Source: Gallionella sp. UBA6045 (GTDB lineage: Bacteria > Pseudomonadota > Gammaproteobacteria > Burkholderiales > Gallionellaceae). Taken from it: a stretch of 16,834 nt of DNA. How positions within the stretch are numbered: position 1 is the first letter of the stretch; each line of letters begins with the position of its first letter. Location: positions 11,456-28,289 of the forward strand of contig DIYV01000173.1 in NCBI GenBank assembly GCA_002429165.1, read 5' to 3'. The position numbers and the translations under genes are program-made. Below the pieces are notes generated by a model. That model worked only from the letters and a program-made list of their open reading frames with translations, made no database searches and had not been told where the DNA came from. Shown here piece after piece: positions 1 through 8,948 of this stretch.

Positions 1-1067
1 GGGCTGAACTCGGTTGCAGTGTAATACTCGGTAATCCACACCATTGCTCCGGTCAGCGCAAGGCCGATCAGGGAAGCCAGATAGAGATTCATCGACGAGA
101 CCAGTTTGTCGCCGATCATCACGCCATCACCCAAAAGCCAGGTAGTCACCGGGTAGAACGAGACCACCGCCAGCAGGCCTGCCACCAGCAGGCCGCGGTA
201 CAGTGCGTTCATGATCTTGCCGCCTTCACGCGTATTGACGAAGAAAGTGCCGATGATGGAGGCAATGATGGAGACGCCGCCCAGAACAAGCGGGTAGATG
301 ACTGCATTGGGGGAACCGGAAATCACCAGACCGCCCAGTACCATGGTGGCGATGATGGTCACGGCATAGGTTTCGAACAGGTCGGCGGCCATACCTGCGC
401 AGTCGCCCACATTGTCGCCCACGTTGTCGGCGATCACGGCCGGGTTGCGGGGATCGTCTTCCGGAATACCCGCTTCGACCTTACCCACAAGGTCAGCACC
501 CACATCCGCGCCCTTGGTGAAGATGCCGCCGCCGAGACGGGCAAAAATGGAAATCAGCGAACTGCCGAAAGCCAGTCCAACCAGCGAATGGGTGGCCTCG
601 GTGGAGTTGGCTCCCATCACCATGGTCAGGAATACATAGTAGCCCGTCACGCCCAGCAGTCCCAGACCCACGACCAGCAGGCCGGTGATCGCCCCCCCTT
701 TGAAGGCAACGTTGAGCGCAGCATTCAATCCTTCGGTGGCGGCCTGCGCAGTGCGCACATTGGCGCGCACCGACACGTTCATGCCGATATAACCGGTCAA
801 TCCGGACAGGATCGCACCCAGCGCGAAGCCGATGGCGGTTGGCCATTTTAGAGCTACCAGGATAATGACAAACAGGATCGCACCGACGATGCCGATGGTG
901 GTGTACTGCCGGTTCAGGTAGGCTTGCGCGCCTTCCTGCACTGCAGCGGCAATCTCGCGCATGCGATCATTGCCGGTTGGTTTACCCAAAATCCATTTGA
1001 TGGAAAATATGCCGTAAAAGATTGCAACAATGGCGCACAACAACGCAAATCCCAGACCACCTGACAT
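1..1067 (-). CDS. hppA: Membrane-bound proton-pumping pyrophosphatase, N-terminal part (runs off left edge)
   Basis: Membrane H+-translocating inorganic pyrophosphatase, which hydrolyses PPi in the cytoplasm and pumps protons (in some family members Na+) across the inner membrane. Reading leftward from ATG at 1067 gives 355 uninterrupted codons before the edge, roughly half of a usual 660-800 residue family member. The family's substrate-binding block is at residues 179-232: [25 protein letters not shown] (203-209) and [19 protein letters not shown] (214-232). Hydrophobic helices surround it, for example at 5-27, 57-95, 126-150 and 257-277. A strong Shine-Dalgarno GGGAGGT lies at 1071-1077, four bases from the start. 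The residues that separate K+-dependent from K+-independent types lie beyond the edge, so the subtype is undecided. It stands alone, with 261 bp separating it from the next gene upstream. Confidence 0.96.
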   Translation of the reverse strand, partial: MSGGLGFALLCAIVAIFYGIFSIKWILGKPTGNDRMREIAAAVQEGAQAYLNRQYTTIGIVGAILFVIILVALKWPTAIGFALGAILSGLTGYIGMNVSVRANVRTAQAATEGLNAALNVAFKGGAITGLLVVGLGLLGVTGYYVFLTMVMGANSTEATHSLVGLAFGSSLISIFARLGGGIFTKGADVGADLVGKVEAGIPEDDPRNPAVIADNVGDNVGDCAGMAADLFETYAVTIIATMVLGGLVISGSPNAVIYPLVLGGVSIIASIIGTFFVNTREGGKIMNALYRGLLVAGLLAVVSFYPVTTWLLGDGVMIGDKLVSSMNLYLASLIGLALTGAMVWITEYYTATEFS

Positions 1068-1328
1068 GATACCTCCCTTAAAGATAAATCAGCCAATTGC
1101 CCTGACATCTAAAAATGCATGCCAGCGCATCCACAAGCAACTACAGGTTCTAAGGATACTTCCAATTTACGATAATTGCCGCGTAATTATTGGTTATAGC
1201 GATATGCCCTTGCGGGCAATAACAATATGCACTTAAGGGTTATATGGGGTGCAGTAGCGCGGCTGGCGGCGTGAGAGACCAGAATGCGCAAGGTGCATTG
1301 GTTGACAGTAGTATTCCGGCGGACAGAA
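1068..1328. other. Intergenic region between hppA and the solute operon
   Basis: No gene is visible here. It must hold the hppA promoter and the end of the upstream operon transcript. I find the hppA ribosome-binding site (1071-1077) but no confident -35/-10 pair. A small hairpin, TGCCC-TTGC-GGGCA, lies at 1205-1218, about 110 bp past the operon's stop codon. It has no T-tract in either direction, so a terminator role is only a guess. Confidence 0.4.
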
Positions 1329-2537
1329 TCACTTGCTGTCTTCTTCTACGGCCATCTTGAGCATCTCGAAAATGTCCGGGATGGCCGAGATCACGCGGTT
1401 CCAGTTCGGAATCAGCGGGGTGCTCATCGGGTTTTCCATGAACGTTTGTGCAGCCATCGCGATGGCTTTGGTAAAGGTTTCCACCGCCTTGGCTTCCTCG
1501 TGCCGGTCGAAATCGAGTCCATTAATCGTTGCATCTGCCTCGTATTTCATCAGTGTGTCTTCCGCCTGCCGCAAATAGGTCACCAGCAGCGATTTGAACA
1601 GGCCGTCCGAAAACACCACCCCCTCCGAGGCGAGTGTGCGGAAGATGGATTTGCAGATGTCGACCGCCATCTTCATCAGGCCCTTCCCCGCGTCATCGGG
1701 GGAAAGTGCCTGGTGTTTGTGCTCATAGGTGGTGGCGATGTCCACCTGACAAACGCGACGCGGAGAATAATTGCGGTGCACTTCGGCGAGAGAACCGACT
1801 TCCAGCCCCCAGTCCCACGGAATCCTGTTTACCCGCGCCATTTCGGTGGTCATGCAGAATTCTCCGGCGAGGGGATAGCGGAAACTGTCGAGGAAAGACA
1901 GGAAATCATGCTGGCCGACAAGCTGCTGGATGGAACGCACCAGCGGGGTCATCAACAGCCGGGTGACCCGGCCATTCATTTTATTGGTGACACGGCTGTA
2001 ATAGCCCTTGCAGAACACATAGTCCAAGGCCGGGCTTGCCACCGGGTAACACAGTCTGGCCAGCAATTCCCGGCTATAGGTGACGATGTCGCAATCATGC
2101 AGCGCGATCACATCCGAGCGTCCACGCGCAAGCACATACCCGTAGGCCAGCCATGCGGAACGCCCCTTTCCTTGCGCGCCCACATCCAGTCCATTGCGCG
2201 ATAGCGTTTCGTATACCTCGGTTATTCTTTTGCCCTTATTGTGAATGATATTGACTTCAGTGGGTATCGGCGACATGAGTTCGCGCGCCCGCTGAAAATC
2301 TTTTTCCGAGGCCTGGTCGAGCACCAATACAATTTCATTCAGATACTTTACCTTGGCCAATTCCTGGATGATGCCGGGCATGGCCGGGCCCTCGAATTCG
2401 GAATACAGCGCGGGCAGCACCAGGGCGATCGGCCTGACTTTTGAGAATCGAAGCAGGTCTCCTTCCAGACGCTCGAGCGAAGGCTTGCCGAGCTGGTGCA
2501 GAGTCGTGATGATTCCGGTCTGGTAAAAATCAGTCAT
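1329..2537 (-). CDS. gpgS: Glucosyl-3-phosphoglycerate synthase (GT81 family)
   Basis: Probable retaining glycosyltransferase that moves glucose from a nucleotide sugar to 3-phosphoglycerate, the first step of glucosylglycerate synthesis, in the cytoplasm. The 402-residue protein shows a GT-A N-terminus (ALVLPALYSEFEG, 38-50; EIVLVLDQA, 68-76), QGKGRSAW (122-129), the metal/nucleotide-sugar DxD as HDCD (147-150), GRVTRL (189-194), and the family-typical YPLAGEF (221-227) followed by WDWGLEVGSL (241-250). The line-up with mycobacterial GpgS (QPLSGEY, then GYGVEIGLL) is from memory. The frame is open to a TTG at 2555, but ATG 2537 has an AGAAGGA Shine-Dalgarno at proper spacing and is preferred. 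It is the last gene of the operon, 30 bp after the membrane-protein gene. Mannosyl-3-phosphoglycerate synthase activity is the main alternative; sugar-donor specificity cannot be read from the sequence. Confidence 0.85.
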   Translation of the reverse strand: MTDFYQTGIITTLHQLGKPSLERLEGDLLRFSKVRPIALVLPALYSEFEGPAMPGIIQELAKVKYLNEIVLVLDQASEKDFQRARELMSPIPTEVNIIHNKGKRITEVYETLSRNGLDVGAQGKGRSAWLAYGYVLARGRSDVIALHDCDIVTYSRELLARLCYPVASPALDYVFCKGYYSRVTNKMNGRVTRLLMTPLVRSIQQLVGQHDFLSFLDSFRYPLAGEFCMTTEMARVNRIPWDWGLEVGSLAEVHRNYSPRRVCQVDIATTYEHKHQALSPDDAGKGLMKMAVDICKSIFRTLASEGVVFSDGLFKSLLVTYLRQAEDTLMKYEADATINGLDFDRHEEAKAVETFTKAIAMAAQTFMENPMSTPLIPNWNRVISAIPDIFEMLKMAVEEDSK

Positions 2538-2543
2538 GGCGCG

Positions 2544-2550
2544 TCCTTCT
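2544..2550 (-). promoter_or_regulatory. Ribosome-binding site deciding the gpgS start
   Basis: Read on the minus strand, AGAAGGA ends six bases before ATG 2537. The TTG six codons upstream (2555) has no comparable purine-rich site, so the ATG is taken as the start. Confidence 0.6.
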
Positions 2551-2567
2551 CCCAAAATCCATTCAAG

Positions 2568-3272
2568 TTAGAGATGTTCAATCTCGTCTTTCGTTTCTTC
2601 TTCGCGCTTCGAAATGGCCTCGCTTTCAATTATCCGCCTGGCCGCATCAATGCCGCCCACGCCGAAGGCGATGGCAAGGGCGATCACGATGCCGCCGAAG
2701 ACGATAGAGAAGGCGGCAAGCACGATACCGGGGGCAATCTGCAGCTGCTCCATGACCATGGACAGGATCAGCACGATCAGTAATGTATGTATCGCTTCGG
2801 CAAGGATCTTGGCATAGTGAAAGCCGTTGTTCGCTGCGGCGATCAGCACCGTGCGGCTGATAAATCCGGAAAGCACGTAGCCGACGATCAGGATCATGGC
2901 GGCGGAGAAGATGCGCGGTATATAACTGAAAAATTCCCCGACCAGATGGTTGATTGTCGGTACTTGCAAGGCATTCAGGCCGCTCATCAGCGTAATGATG
3001 ATCAGCAACCAGAACGCGATCTCGCCCAGTATCGCGGAAGGCTTGGCCCACAGGTCACCCTTGCGCATCAGCTTGGTGAAGCCCATGCGGTCGGACCAGC
3101 TGTCGAACTTGATCGCGGTCAAAAATTTCACGAGGACCAGTTTGATGATGCGGGCAAAAGCGATCCCGACGAGCAGGATTACCAGCATGGCCAGAAGATT
3201 GGGCGCAAACCCCTTGAATTTAAGGAACAGCTCCTTCAATGGCTCGAGGATCATGTTGATAAAGTCTTCCAT
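2568..3272 (-). CDS. Small MscS/CmpX-type conserved-TM-helix membrane protein
   Basis: An inner-membrane protein of 234 residues with about five hydrophobic helices (25-48, 80-102, 118-145, 158-178, 182-207). It ends in the glycine-rich stretch ALAIAFGVGGIDAARR (199-213) seen in proteins with the conserved TM-helix repeat related to small-conductance mechanosensitive channels (CmpX-like). A charged tail of about 20 residues follows. It has no soluble beta-domain after the last helix, unlike full MscS (about 286 residues), so gating may differ or it may not be a channel at all. Start ATG 3272 has a near-perfect AGGAGGT site (3278-3284). It lies between two glycosyltransferase genes, 17 bp after one and 30 bp before the other. 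That context suggests release or retention of the osmolyte, or turgor sensing, which is inference. Confidence 0.75.
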   Translation of the reverse strand: MEDFINMILEPLKELFLKFKGFAPNLLAMLVILLVGIAFARIIKLVLVKFLTAIKFDSWSDRMGFTKLMRKGDLWAKPSAILGEIAFWLLIIITLMSGLNALQVPTINHLVGEFFSYIPRIFSAAMILIVGYVLSGFISRTVLIAAANNGFHYAKILAEAIHTLLIVLILSMVMEQLQIAPGIVLAAFSIVFGGIVIALAIAFGVGGIDAARRIIESEAISKREEETKDEIEHL

Positions 3273-3289
3273 TGCACACCTCCTATTGG

Positions 3290-4549
3290 TTATTTCCAGT
3301 TGCTTGCCAGGTAATCCTTGTTGTTTTCAAACTCCATGCAAAGCTTTTCGATTTCAGCTTCCGCGTCCTGTTGCCCCATATCTTTTGCCTGCAAGATAAA
3401 CGACACAGTTTTGCCGACATACAGCGGGGTCATCGATTTGATCAGTTGCTCGACCGGCAACCTTCTTTTGTGAAAAGCGAGCGCATAATCATAGATCACG
3501 CGTGTCCACAAGCCGACCGGAAAATGGAAATCATCGTCGCCCAGTGCGCCCAATCTTTCGATCTCCTTGAAATCGCCTGCGCCGAGGATATCGAGCCAGA
3601 TCTCGCCGAGGTTCCTCAGCCCTTCGCGGAATATGTTCAGCATTCGCTCGGTGTTGACGTTGACCTGTTCGAGCCCGACGGTATATTCAAAACCGAAGGC
3701 CGGTACCGGCTCGGAACCGCGTATCGGCAGCCACACGCCGGCATAGGTCTCCATGAGTTCGAAGGTTGAGCTGACCACCTGATAGAGCATATTGCTCAGA
3801 TCGGTGCCGGGATCCTTGGCGTCGTGAATCTTGGCACCGAGAAACGACTGGGTGACCTTGAAGCCGTTCGCGATCGCCGTTGTAGTCATCCAGATGTCTA
3901 TGCCGAAGCGCGCGACATCGGTTTGCCACACATTCTTGGTCAGGTAGAACTTCGCCACCTCGCCCGAAAAGCCGAAATCGCCTCCGATGGGTTGGCGCAT
4001 GCGTTTGCCGTAAAGCGCGCGGGTGAGCGGATAGACGATGCTGTTGGTGATGGTGCCGTCGAACTTGTGGCGATGATAGAGCGGCGACACATAATCGTAA
4101 CCGCCCGACAGCACCGGTTTCACCAGCAGTTCAATCCATTCCGGAGTGATGCTCCTGAGATCGGAATCAACGACGGCGCAGGCTTTCGCGCCCAGTATCT
4201 CAGCGATTTCGAATACGGTGCGAAAGGCGCTTCCTTTGCCCGGGATGCCCGAATAGGGGAACGCAATCTTCGCGGCGGGCTCCACGCGGTGATGCAGCAG
4301 TATTGCGTTGAAATCGTCGATCGAAGTGTTGCGCACCACATCCATCGTCCCGTCGCTGGAACCGCCGTCGGAGTTCACGATGACTGCCTTGTAGTCGGGG
4401 AAATATTTGGCCAGGCCGGCCTGCACTGCGCGCACCACATGACCGATGGTGCGTGCATTATTGAAGCTGGGGATGCCGACGATGATGTCGGCCTGGCCTA
4501 TGCGTTCGAGTTGTTCGTGTACTTCCGCTCTAAAGGTGGCGGTTCTCAT
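3290..4549 (-). CDS. Second GT-A-fold glycosyltransferase of the solute operon
   Basis: A 419-residue cytoplasmic glycosyltransferase without membrane segments. The N-terminal nucleotide-sugar domain is clear: IIVGIPSFNNARTIG (22-36), VNSDGGSSDGT (58-68), GIPGKGSAFR (101-110) and the DxD as VVDSDLR (127-132). QPIGGDFGFSGE (186-197), FGIDIWMTT (215-223) and the possible catalytic/metal pair IHDAKDPG (241-248) follow. The order of these blocks parallels the GT81 synthase at 1329-2537 (GKG, DxD, PLAGE, GLEVG), so the two look distantly related, but this one has a different acceptor-side block. Its ATG overlaps the preceding stop as ATGA (4546-4549), implying translational coupling. A plausible role is adding a further sugar to glucosylglycerate or its phosphate, as in mannosylglucosylglycerate synthesis. 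The exact reaction is not shown by the sequence. Confidence 0.75.
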   Translation of the reverse strand: MRTATFRAEVHEQLERIGQADIIVGIPSFNNARTIGHVVRAVQAGLAKYFPDYKAVIVNSDGGSSDGTMDVVRNTSIDDFNAILLHHRVEPAAKIAFPYSGIPGKGSAFRTVFEIAEILGAKACAVVDSDLRSITPEWIELLVKPVLSGGYDYVSPLYHRHKFDGTITNSIVYPLTRALYGKRMRQPIGGDFGFSGEVAKFYLTKNVWQTDVARFGIDIWMTTTAIANGFKVTQSFLGAKIHDAKDPGTDLSNMLYQVVSSTFELMETYAGVWLPIRGSEPVPAFGFEYTVGLEQVNVNTERMLNIFREGLRNLGEIWLDILGAGDFKEIERLGALGDDDFHFPVGLWTRVIYDYALAFHKRRLPVEQLIKSMTPLYVGKTVSFILQAKDMGQQDAEAEIEKLCMEFENNKDYLASNWK

Positions 4550-6753
4550 CGTCGGGTGTTCTCATGGGAAATCTGGTCAGGTTGCATGGATGGAGATTTT
4601 TTATTCAATAACACGATCTGGATATCCATCACGTTGGTACCCGTCGGTCCTGTCTTGAGATGGCTGTGCGCACCGGAAGCTGTGTCGAATTGCTGAAAGA
4701 ATGCATAAGAATCGTTGTTGACCAGATAGCGCAGCGGGTCAATTCCGAGCGCCCTCGCCTGCGATATCGTGCTGCCGTTGGCCATTGCGCCTGCTGCATC
4801 GGTCGGGCCGTCCGTGCCGTCCGTGCCTGCAGATAGCAGTGACACGCCCTGCCAGCCCTCGATTTCCACGGCCAAGGCCAAGGCGAATTCCTGGTTCCTG
4901 CCGCCCTTGCCGTTGCCGCGCACCGTGACGGTGGTTTCGCCGCCGCAGAGCAGGCAGCGCCGCTCGTTCGGCTTCATAACGGCCAGTTCGTCGCGCGCGG
5001 CTTGTGCCAGAAAATGTGCCGCGTCGCTTGCCTCACCTTGGAGTGTATCGGAAATCGTCTTGGCGGCATACCCGAGCTGCGAGGATTTTTCCTGTGCTGC
5101 GGCCAGCGCCAGGCGGATGCCGGCGATGATCACGTTGCGCGTCCCGGCCAGGCAGGGATTGTTGGCCTTTACGGTTTCCGGCGCCAGTCCGGCGAGGCCG
5201 CATTGCAGATAGTCGGCTGCGCGCGCAGGCAGCTTTTCCTGCAAGCCGAATTTTTCGATTACCGCCCACGCCTCGGCGAAGGTCGAGTTGTCCGGCGATG
5301 TCGGCCCCGAGGCGATCACATCCAGCGGATCGCCGATTACATCGGAAACGATCAATGTCACCAGTTGCGCCGGATAAACGGCCTGTGCCAGCCTGCCACC
5401 CTTCACTTCAGAGAGATGCTTGCGCACCGCGTTCAGTTCGTTGATCGTTGCACCGGCATTCAGCAGCAGCCGGGTCGCTTCCTGCTTGTCCTGCAATGTC
5501 ACCCCTTCGACCGGCGCGACCAGCAGCGCGGAAGCGCCGCCCGAGATCAGACAGATGACCAGCGTCTTTTCATCTGCGCCGCGCACCATATCCAGGACGC
5601 GCTGTGCGCCCACTATTCCGGCCTCGTTCGGAACCGGGTGGGATGCCTCGGCCTGCTCGATGATTTTCAGCGGAGCGGTGTGCCCATCCTTGACGACGAT
5701 CAATCCGGCGGAGATCCTGTTGCCGAGCAGGGTCTCGACTGCCAATGCCATGCGCGCCGTGGCCTTACCCGCGCCGACCACGATGATGCGCTCGAATGAT
5801 GCGAGGTCGTAAGTCGCATCGGCGACATACAATTGATCGTTGTCGATACGCGCCGCCTTGAGTACCGCATTGTACGGATCGGCCGCCACCAGCGCGGCGT
5901 TGAAAATATCCACCAGCATTTTCCGCTCCGGCAGTGCAGAGACATTCTCGTCAGGCTGATGCGCCAGCAATTGCAGCATGGCTTCATTCCATCCCGCGGG
6001 ACCGGGAAGTTGCGTCTTCAATAAACCGGGGATGGTGATGCGGGCATCGAAACTGCCATCCGTATGCCTGACCAGCACCGGCCTGTCCACCGCCATCAGC
6101 ATGGGCAGGTCGTTCAGACTGTCGCCCAGCGCGATGCTTGCAATGCCGCCATATTGTTTCCGGTAGAGCGACATCAGGATGCTCACCGCACGGCCCTTGT
6201 CATGGTCGCCCATGATGTGGAAGATGCGCCCATGCGTCCAGCGCAGACCGGTTGCTTCGATTGTGTGCAGGAAGTTTTTGTCGGGCTCGCCCTCAAAAAT
6301 AAATGGCTCGTCGAAATCGCGCAGCCGGGCCAATATCGTCTCTTTCTCGGAAAGACCGGTCAATGCCGCGACCTCCGCGACGGACAGATCCGCAAAGCCG
6401 TGCACTTTTGCACGCAACTGTTCACGCAGACGGACAAAGTGCTTCCTGATCTCCGCATAAGGCGTGCCCAGCCGGATCAGTTGGTAACCATTCGCTTCTT
6501 CCGCTTCAACAGGAGACGAAAAATATCCGCGCGGGATGAATATACCGCCGCCGTTTTCGGAGATGAATGGATGATGGTTGTTGAGAAGCAGGCGGTAAGC
6601 TTCAAGTTCGGAGCGCGTTTTGCTGGAGCAAAGTATCAGCGGAGTCCCGCCATCCGCGATCAGGCTTAAAGCAGGTAACGCCGCCGCATAAGAATAAGTC
6701 GCCTCATCCAACAGAGTTCCATCTAGGTCGGTGAAGATGATGGTTTTTTTCAT
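4546..6753 (-). CDS. Fusion: HAD-IIB sugar-3-phosphoglycerate phosphatase + glycerate 2-kinase
   Basis: A 735-residue two-domain enzyme. Residues 1 to about 265 form a HAD-IIB phosphatase of the mannosyl/glucosyl-3-phosphoglycerate phosphatase type: nucleophile motif DLDGTLLD (9-16), ILCSSKTRSE (40-49), ENGGGIFIP (66-74), GDHDKGRA (182-189) and the Mg-binding GDSLND (210-215). Residues about 275-718 form a GckA/TtuD (MOFRL) glycerate 2-kinase: VVGAGKATA (325-333), ISGGASALL (403-411), RKHLSEVKGGRLA (444-456), SDVIGDPLDVIASGPT (470-485), GGETTVTV (604-611), GKGGRNQEFALA (615-626), SAGTDGTDGPTD (641-652) and KTGPTGTN (700-707). Both sets of key motifs are intact. The phosphatase would release glucosylglycerate, while the kinase phosphorylates D-glycerate to 2-phosphoglycerate. 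It is the first gene of the operon. The upstream Shine-Dalgarno is weak. Domain identities are firm; the joint physiological role is inferred. Confidence 0.9.
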   Translation of the reverse strand: MKKTIIFTDLDGTLLDEATYSYAAALPALSLIADGGTPLILCSSKTRSELEAYRLLLNNHHPFISENGGGIFIPRGYFSSPVEAEEANGYQLIRLGTPYAEIRKHFVRLREQLRAKVHGFADLSVAEVAALTGLSEKETILARLRDFDEPFIFEGEPDKNFLHTIEATGLRWTHGRIFHIMGDHDKGRAVSILMSLYRKQYGGIASIALGDSLNDLPMLMAVDRPVLVRHTDGSFDARITIPGLLKTQLPGPAGWNEAMLQLLAHQPDENVSALPERKMLVDIFNAALVAADPYNAVLKAARIDNDQLYVADATYDLASFERIIVVGAGKATARMALAVETLLGNRISAGLIVVKDGHTAPLKIIEQAEASHPVPNEAGIVGAQRVLDMVRGADEKTLVICLISGGASALLVAPVEGVTLQDKQEATRLLLNAGATINELNAVRKHLSEVKGGRLAQAVYPAQLVTLIVSDVIGDPLDVIASGPTSPDNSTFAEAWAVIEKFGLQEKLPARAADYLQCGLAGLAPETVKANNPCLAGTRNVIIAGIRLALAAAQEKSSQLGYAAKTISDTLQGEASDAAHFLAQAARDELAVMKPNERRCLLCGGETTVTVRGNGKGGRNQEFALALAVEIEGWQGVSLLSAGTDGTDGPTDAAGAMANGSTISQARALGIDPLRYLVNNDSYAFFQQFDTASGAHSHLKTGPTGTNVMDIQIVLLNKKSPSMQPDQISHENTRR

Positions 6754-6862
6754 GCGTCTACCGGAAAGTCGTTGGGTATGCCGTGGGAAATGCCATCATA
6801 GCGCGACCCTGTTGCAGGACGCCATTTTGTTTTCCGGATTGTGGTGTGAAAGCAGGAGTTCA

Positions 6863-6868
6863 GTTATA
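6863..6868 (-). promoter_or_regulatory. Possible -10 element for the solute operon
   Basis: TATAAC on the minus strand, about 110 bp before the fusion gene's start, inside the 193-bp gap that must carry the operon promoter. The best -35 candidate (TCGAGC at 18-bp spacing) matches consensus at only three positions, so an activator may be needed, or the promoter may lie elsewhere. Confidence 0.3.
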
Positions 6869-6899
6869 AGCGGCCTGTTTTTCCGTGCTCGATATTTAT

Positions 6900-6933
6900 G
6901 CGGGATTTTGCGGGAACTGAATGTTCGTTCAGT
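6900..6933. promoter_or_regulatory. Candidate operator: direct repeat plus perfect palindrome
   Basis: Two GCGGGA direct repeats start exactly 10 bp apart (6900-6905 and 6910-6915). They are followed directly by the dyad ACTGAA-TGTTCG-TTCAGT (6916-6933), with perfect 6-bp arms. A further TTCAGT half-site lies at 6859-6864, next to the possible -10. The dyad resembles TetR-family operators in form. There is no T-tract, so a terminator is less likely. The regulator is unknown. Confidence 0.4.
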
Positions 6934-6946
6934 CAACAGACCATTG

Positions 6947-7354
6947 CTAGTCTTCAGCCAGGGCAGCCACCCCTGCGGCCGCGATTTGACCATCCTGGAA
7001 GGAGCGCACGCCGCTGATACCCAAGCCGCCCACGACCACACCGTCGATCTGCAGCGGCACACCGCCTTCGGCAGGGATCACCCCGGGGAGGGCCAGATGT
7101 ATCAACCGTCCGCTCTGTACCGCATCTTCCGAGGCCTTGGTGGGACGCTGAAAAGCCACTGCCGCGTGGGCTTTCTGGATCGCTGTTTCAACACTGCCAA
7201 ACTGGGTGTCATGGCTGCGTTGCAAATACAGCAGATGACCCCCATCGTCCACCACTGCGATCACCACGCGCCAGTCGTTGCTTTGCGCTTCGGCCTGTGC
7301 CGCTGCCGCGATGCGCTTGGCATTTTCCAGCGTGAGAATCGGCTTACTGTCCAT
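6947..7354 (-). CDS. GlcG/HbpS-family small protein
   Basis: A 135-residue protein of the GlcG/HbpS-like family (haem- or corrinoid-binding or unknown small-molecule-binding members). The family pattern is visible: a VVIAVVDDGGHLLYLQR strand-turn-strand, KAHAAVAF, then GGVPLQIDGVVVGGLGISG and a closing QDGQIAAAGVAAL. No signal peptide is seen, so it is probably cytoplasmic. The frame is open to a TTG at 7366, but the ATG at 7354 gives a family-like N-terminus; neither has a strong ribosome-binding site. It begins 15 bp after the adk stop and closes the envelope operon, so it is probably translated from the same mRNA. Its function is not assignable. Confidence 0.75.
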   Translation of the reverse strand: MDSKPILTLENAKRIAAAAQAEAQSNDWRVVIAVVDDGGHLLYLQRSHDTQFGSVETAIQKAHAAVAFQRPTKASEDAVQSGRLIHLALPGVIPAEGGVPLQIDGVVVGGLGISGVRSFQDGQIAAAGVAALAED

Positions 7355-7369
7355 GCCTGAAGACAAAAG

Positions 7370-8805
<1,436 letters not shown>

Positions 8806-8806
8806 T

Positions 8807-8948
8807 TGGGAGCCTCTAAAAATTCAGAGTTCGCCCAAATGCAAGGCGCGGGAAAATTTCGCAGCGCAGCATATGCATTATATGTAAGCAAGAAATTTTT
8901 TCCGCAACACAGTAGTTGGGATGAAATGTGGATTTTTAGAGGCTCCCA
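8807..8948. mobile_element. 142-bp MITE-like element with perfect 17-bp terminal inverted repeats
   Basis: TGGGAGCCTCTAAAAAT at 8807-8823 is repeated exactly, inverted, at 8932-8948. The interior is also an imperfect inverted repeat: the left side CCCAA...GCGGGAAAATTTC...CATATGCAT matches the reverse complement of the right side CCCAA...GCGGAAAAAATTTC...CATATAATGCAT. The whole unit could therefore fold into one long hairpin. It encodes no protein. It abuts the ycaR stop on one side and sits one base from the kdsB start on the other. ATT occurs at both borders as a weak possible target duplication. It looks like a non-autonomous transposable element or mobile palindromic repeat. Confidence 0.75.
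8813..8817 (-). promoter_or_regulatory. kdsB ribosome-binding site inside the repeat's terminal inverted repeat
   Basis: AGAGG on the minus strand lies seven bases before the kdsB ATG. It is part of the element's terminal repeat, so the element provides the translation signal. Confidence 0.5.

Noticed and set aside
1284..2204. 306-codon plus-strand open frame
   Set aside because: Lies antisense to gpgS, whose product has clear family motifs. The plus-strand translation is rich in His, Arg and Gly with no recognisable domain, as expected of a shadow frame.
5002..5799. 265-codon plus-strand open frame
   Set aside because: Antisense to the glycerate kinase domain, with no motifs.
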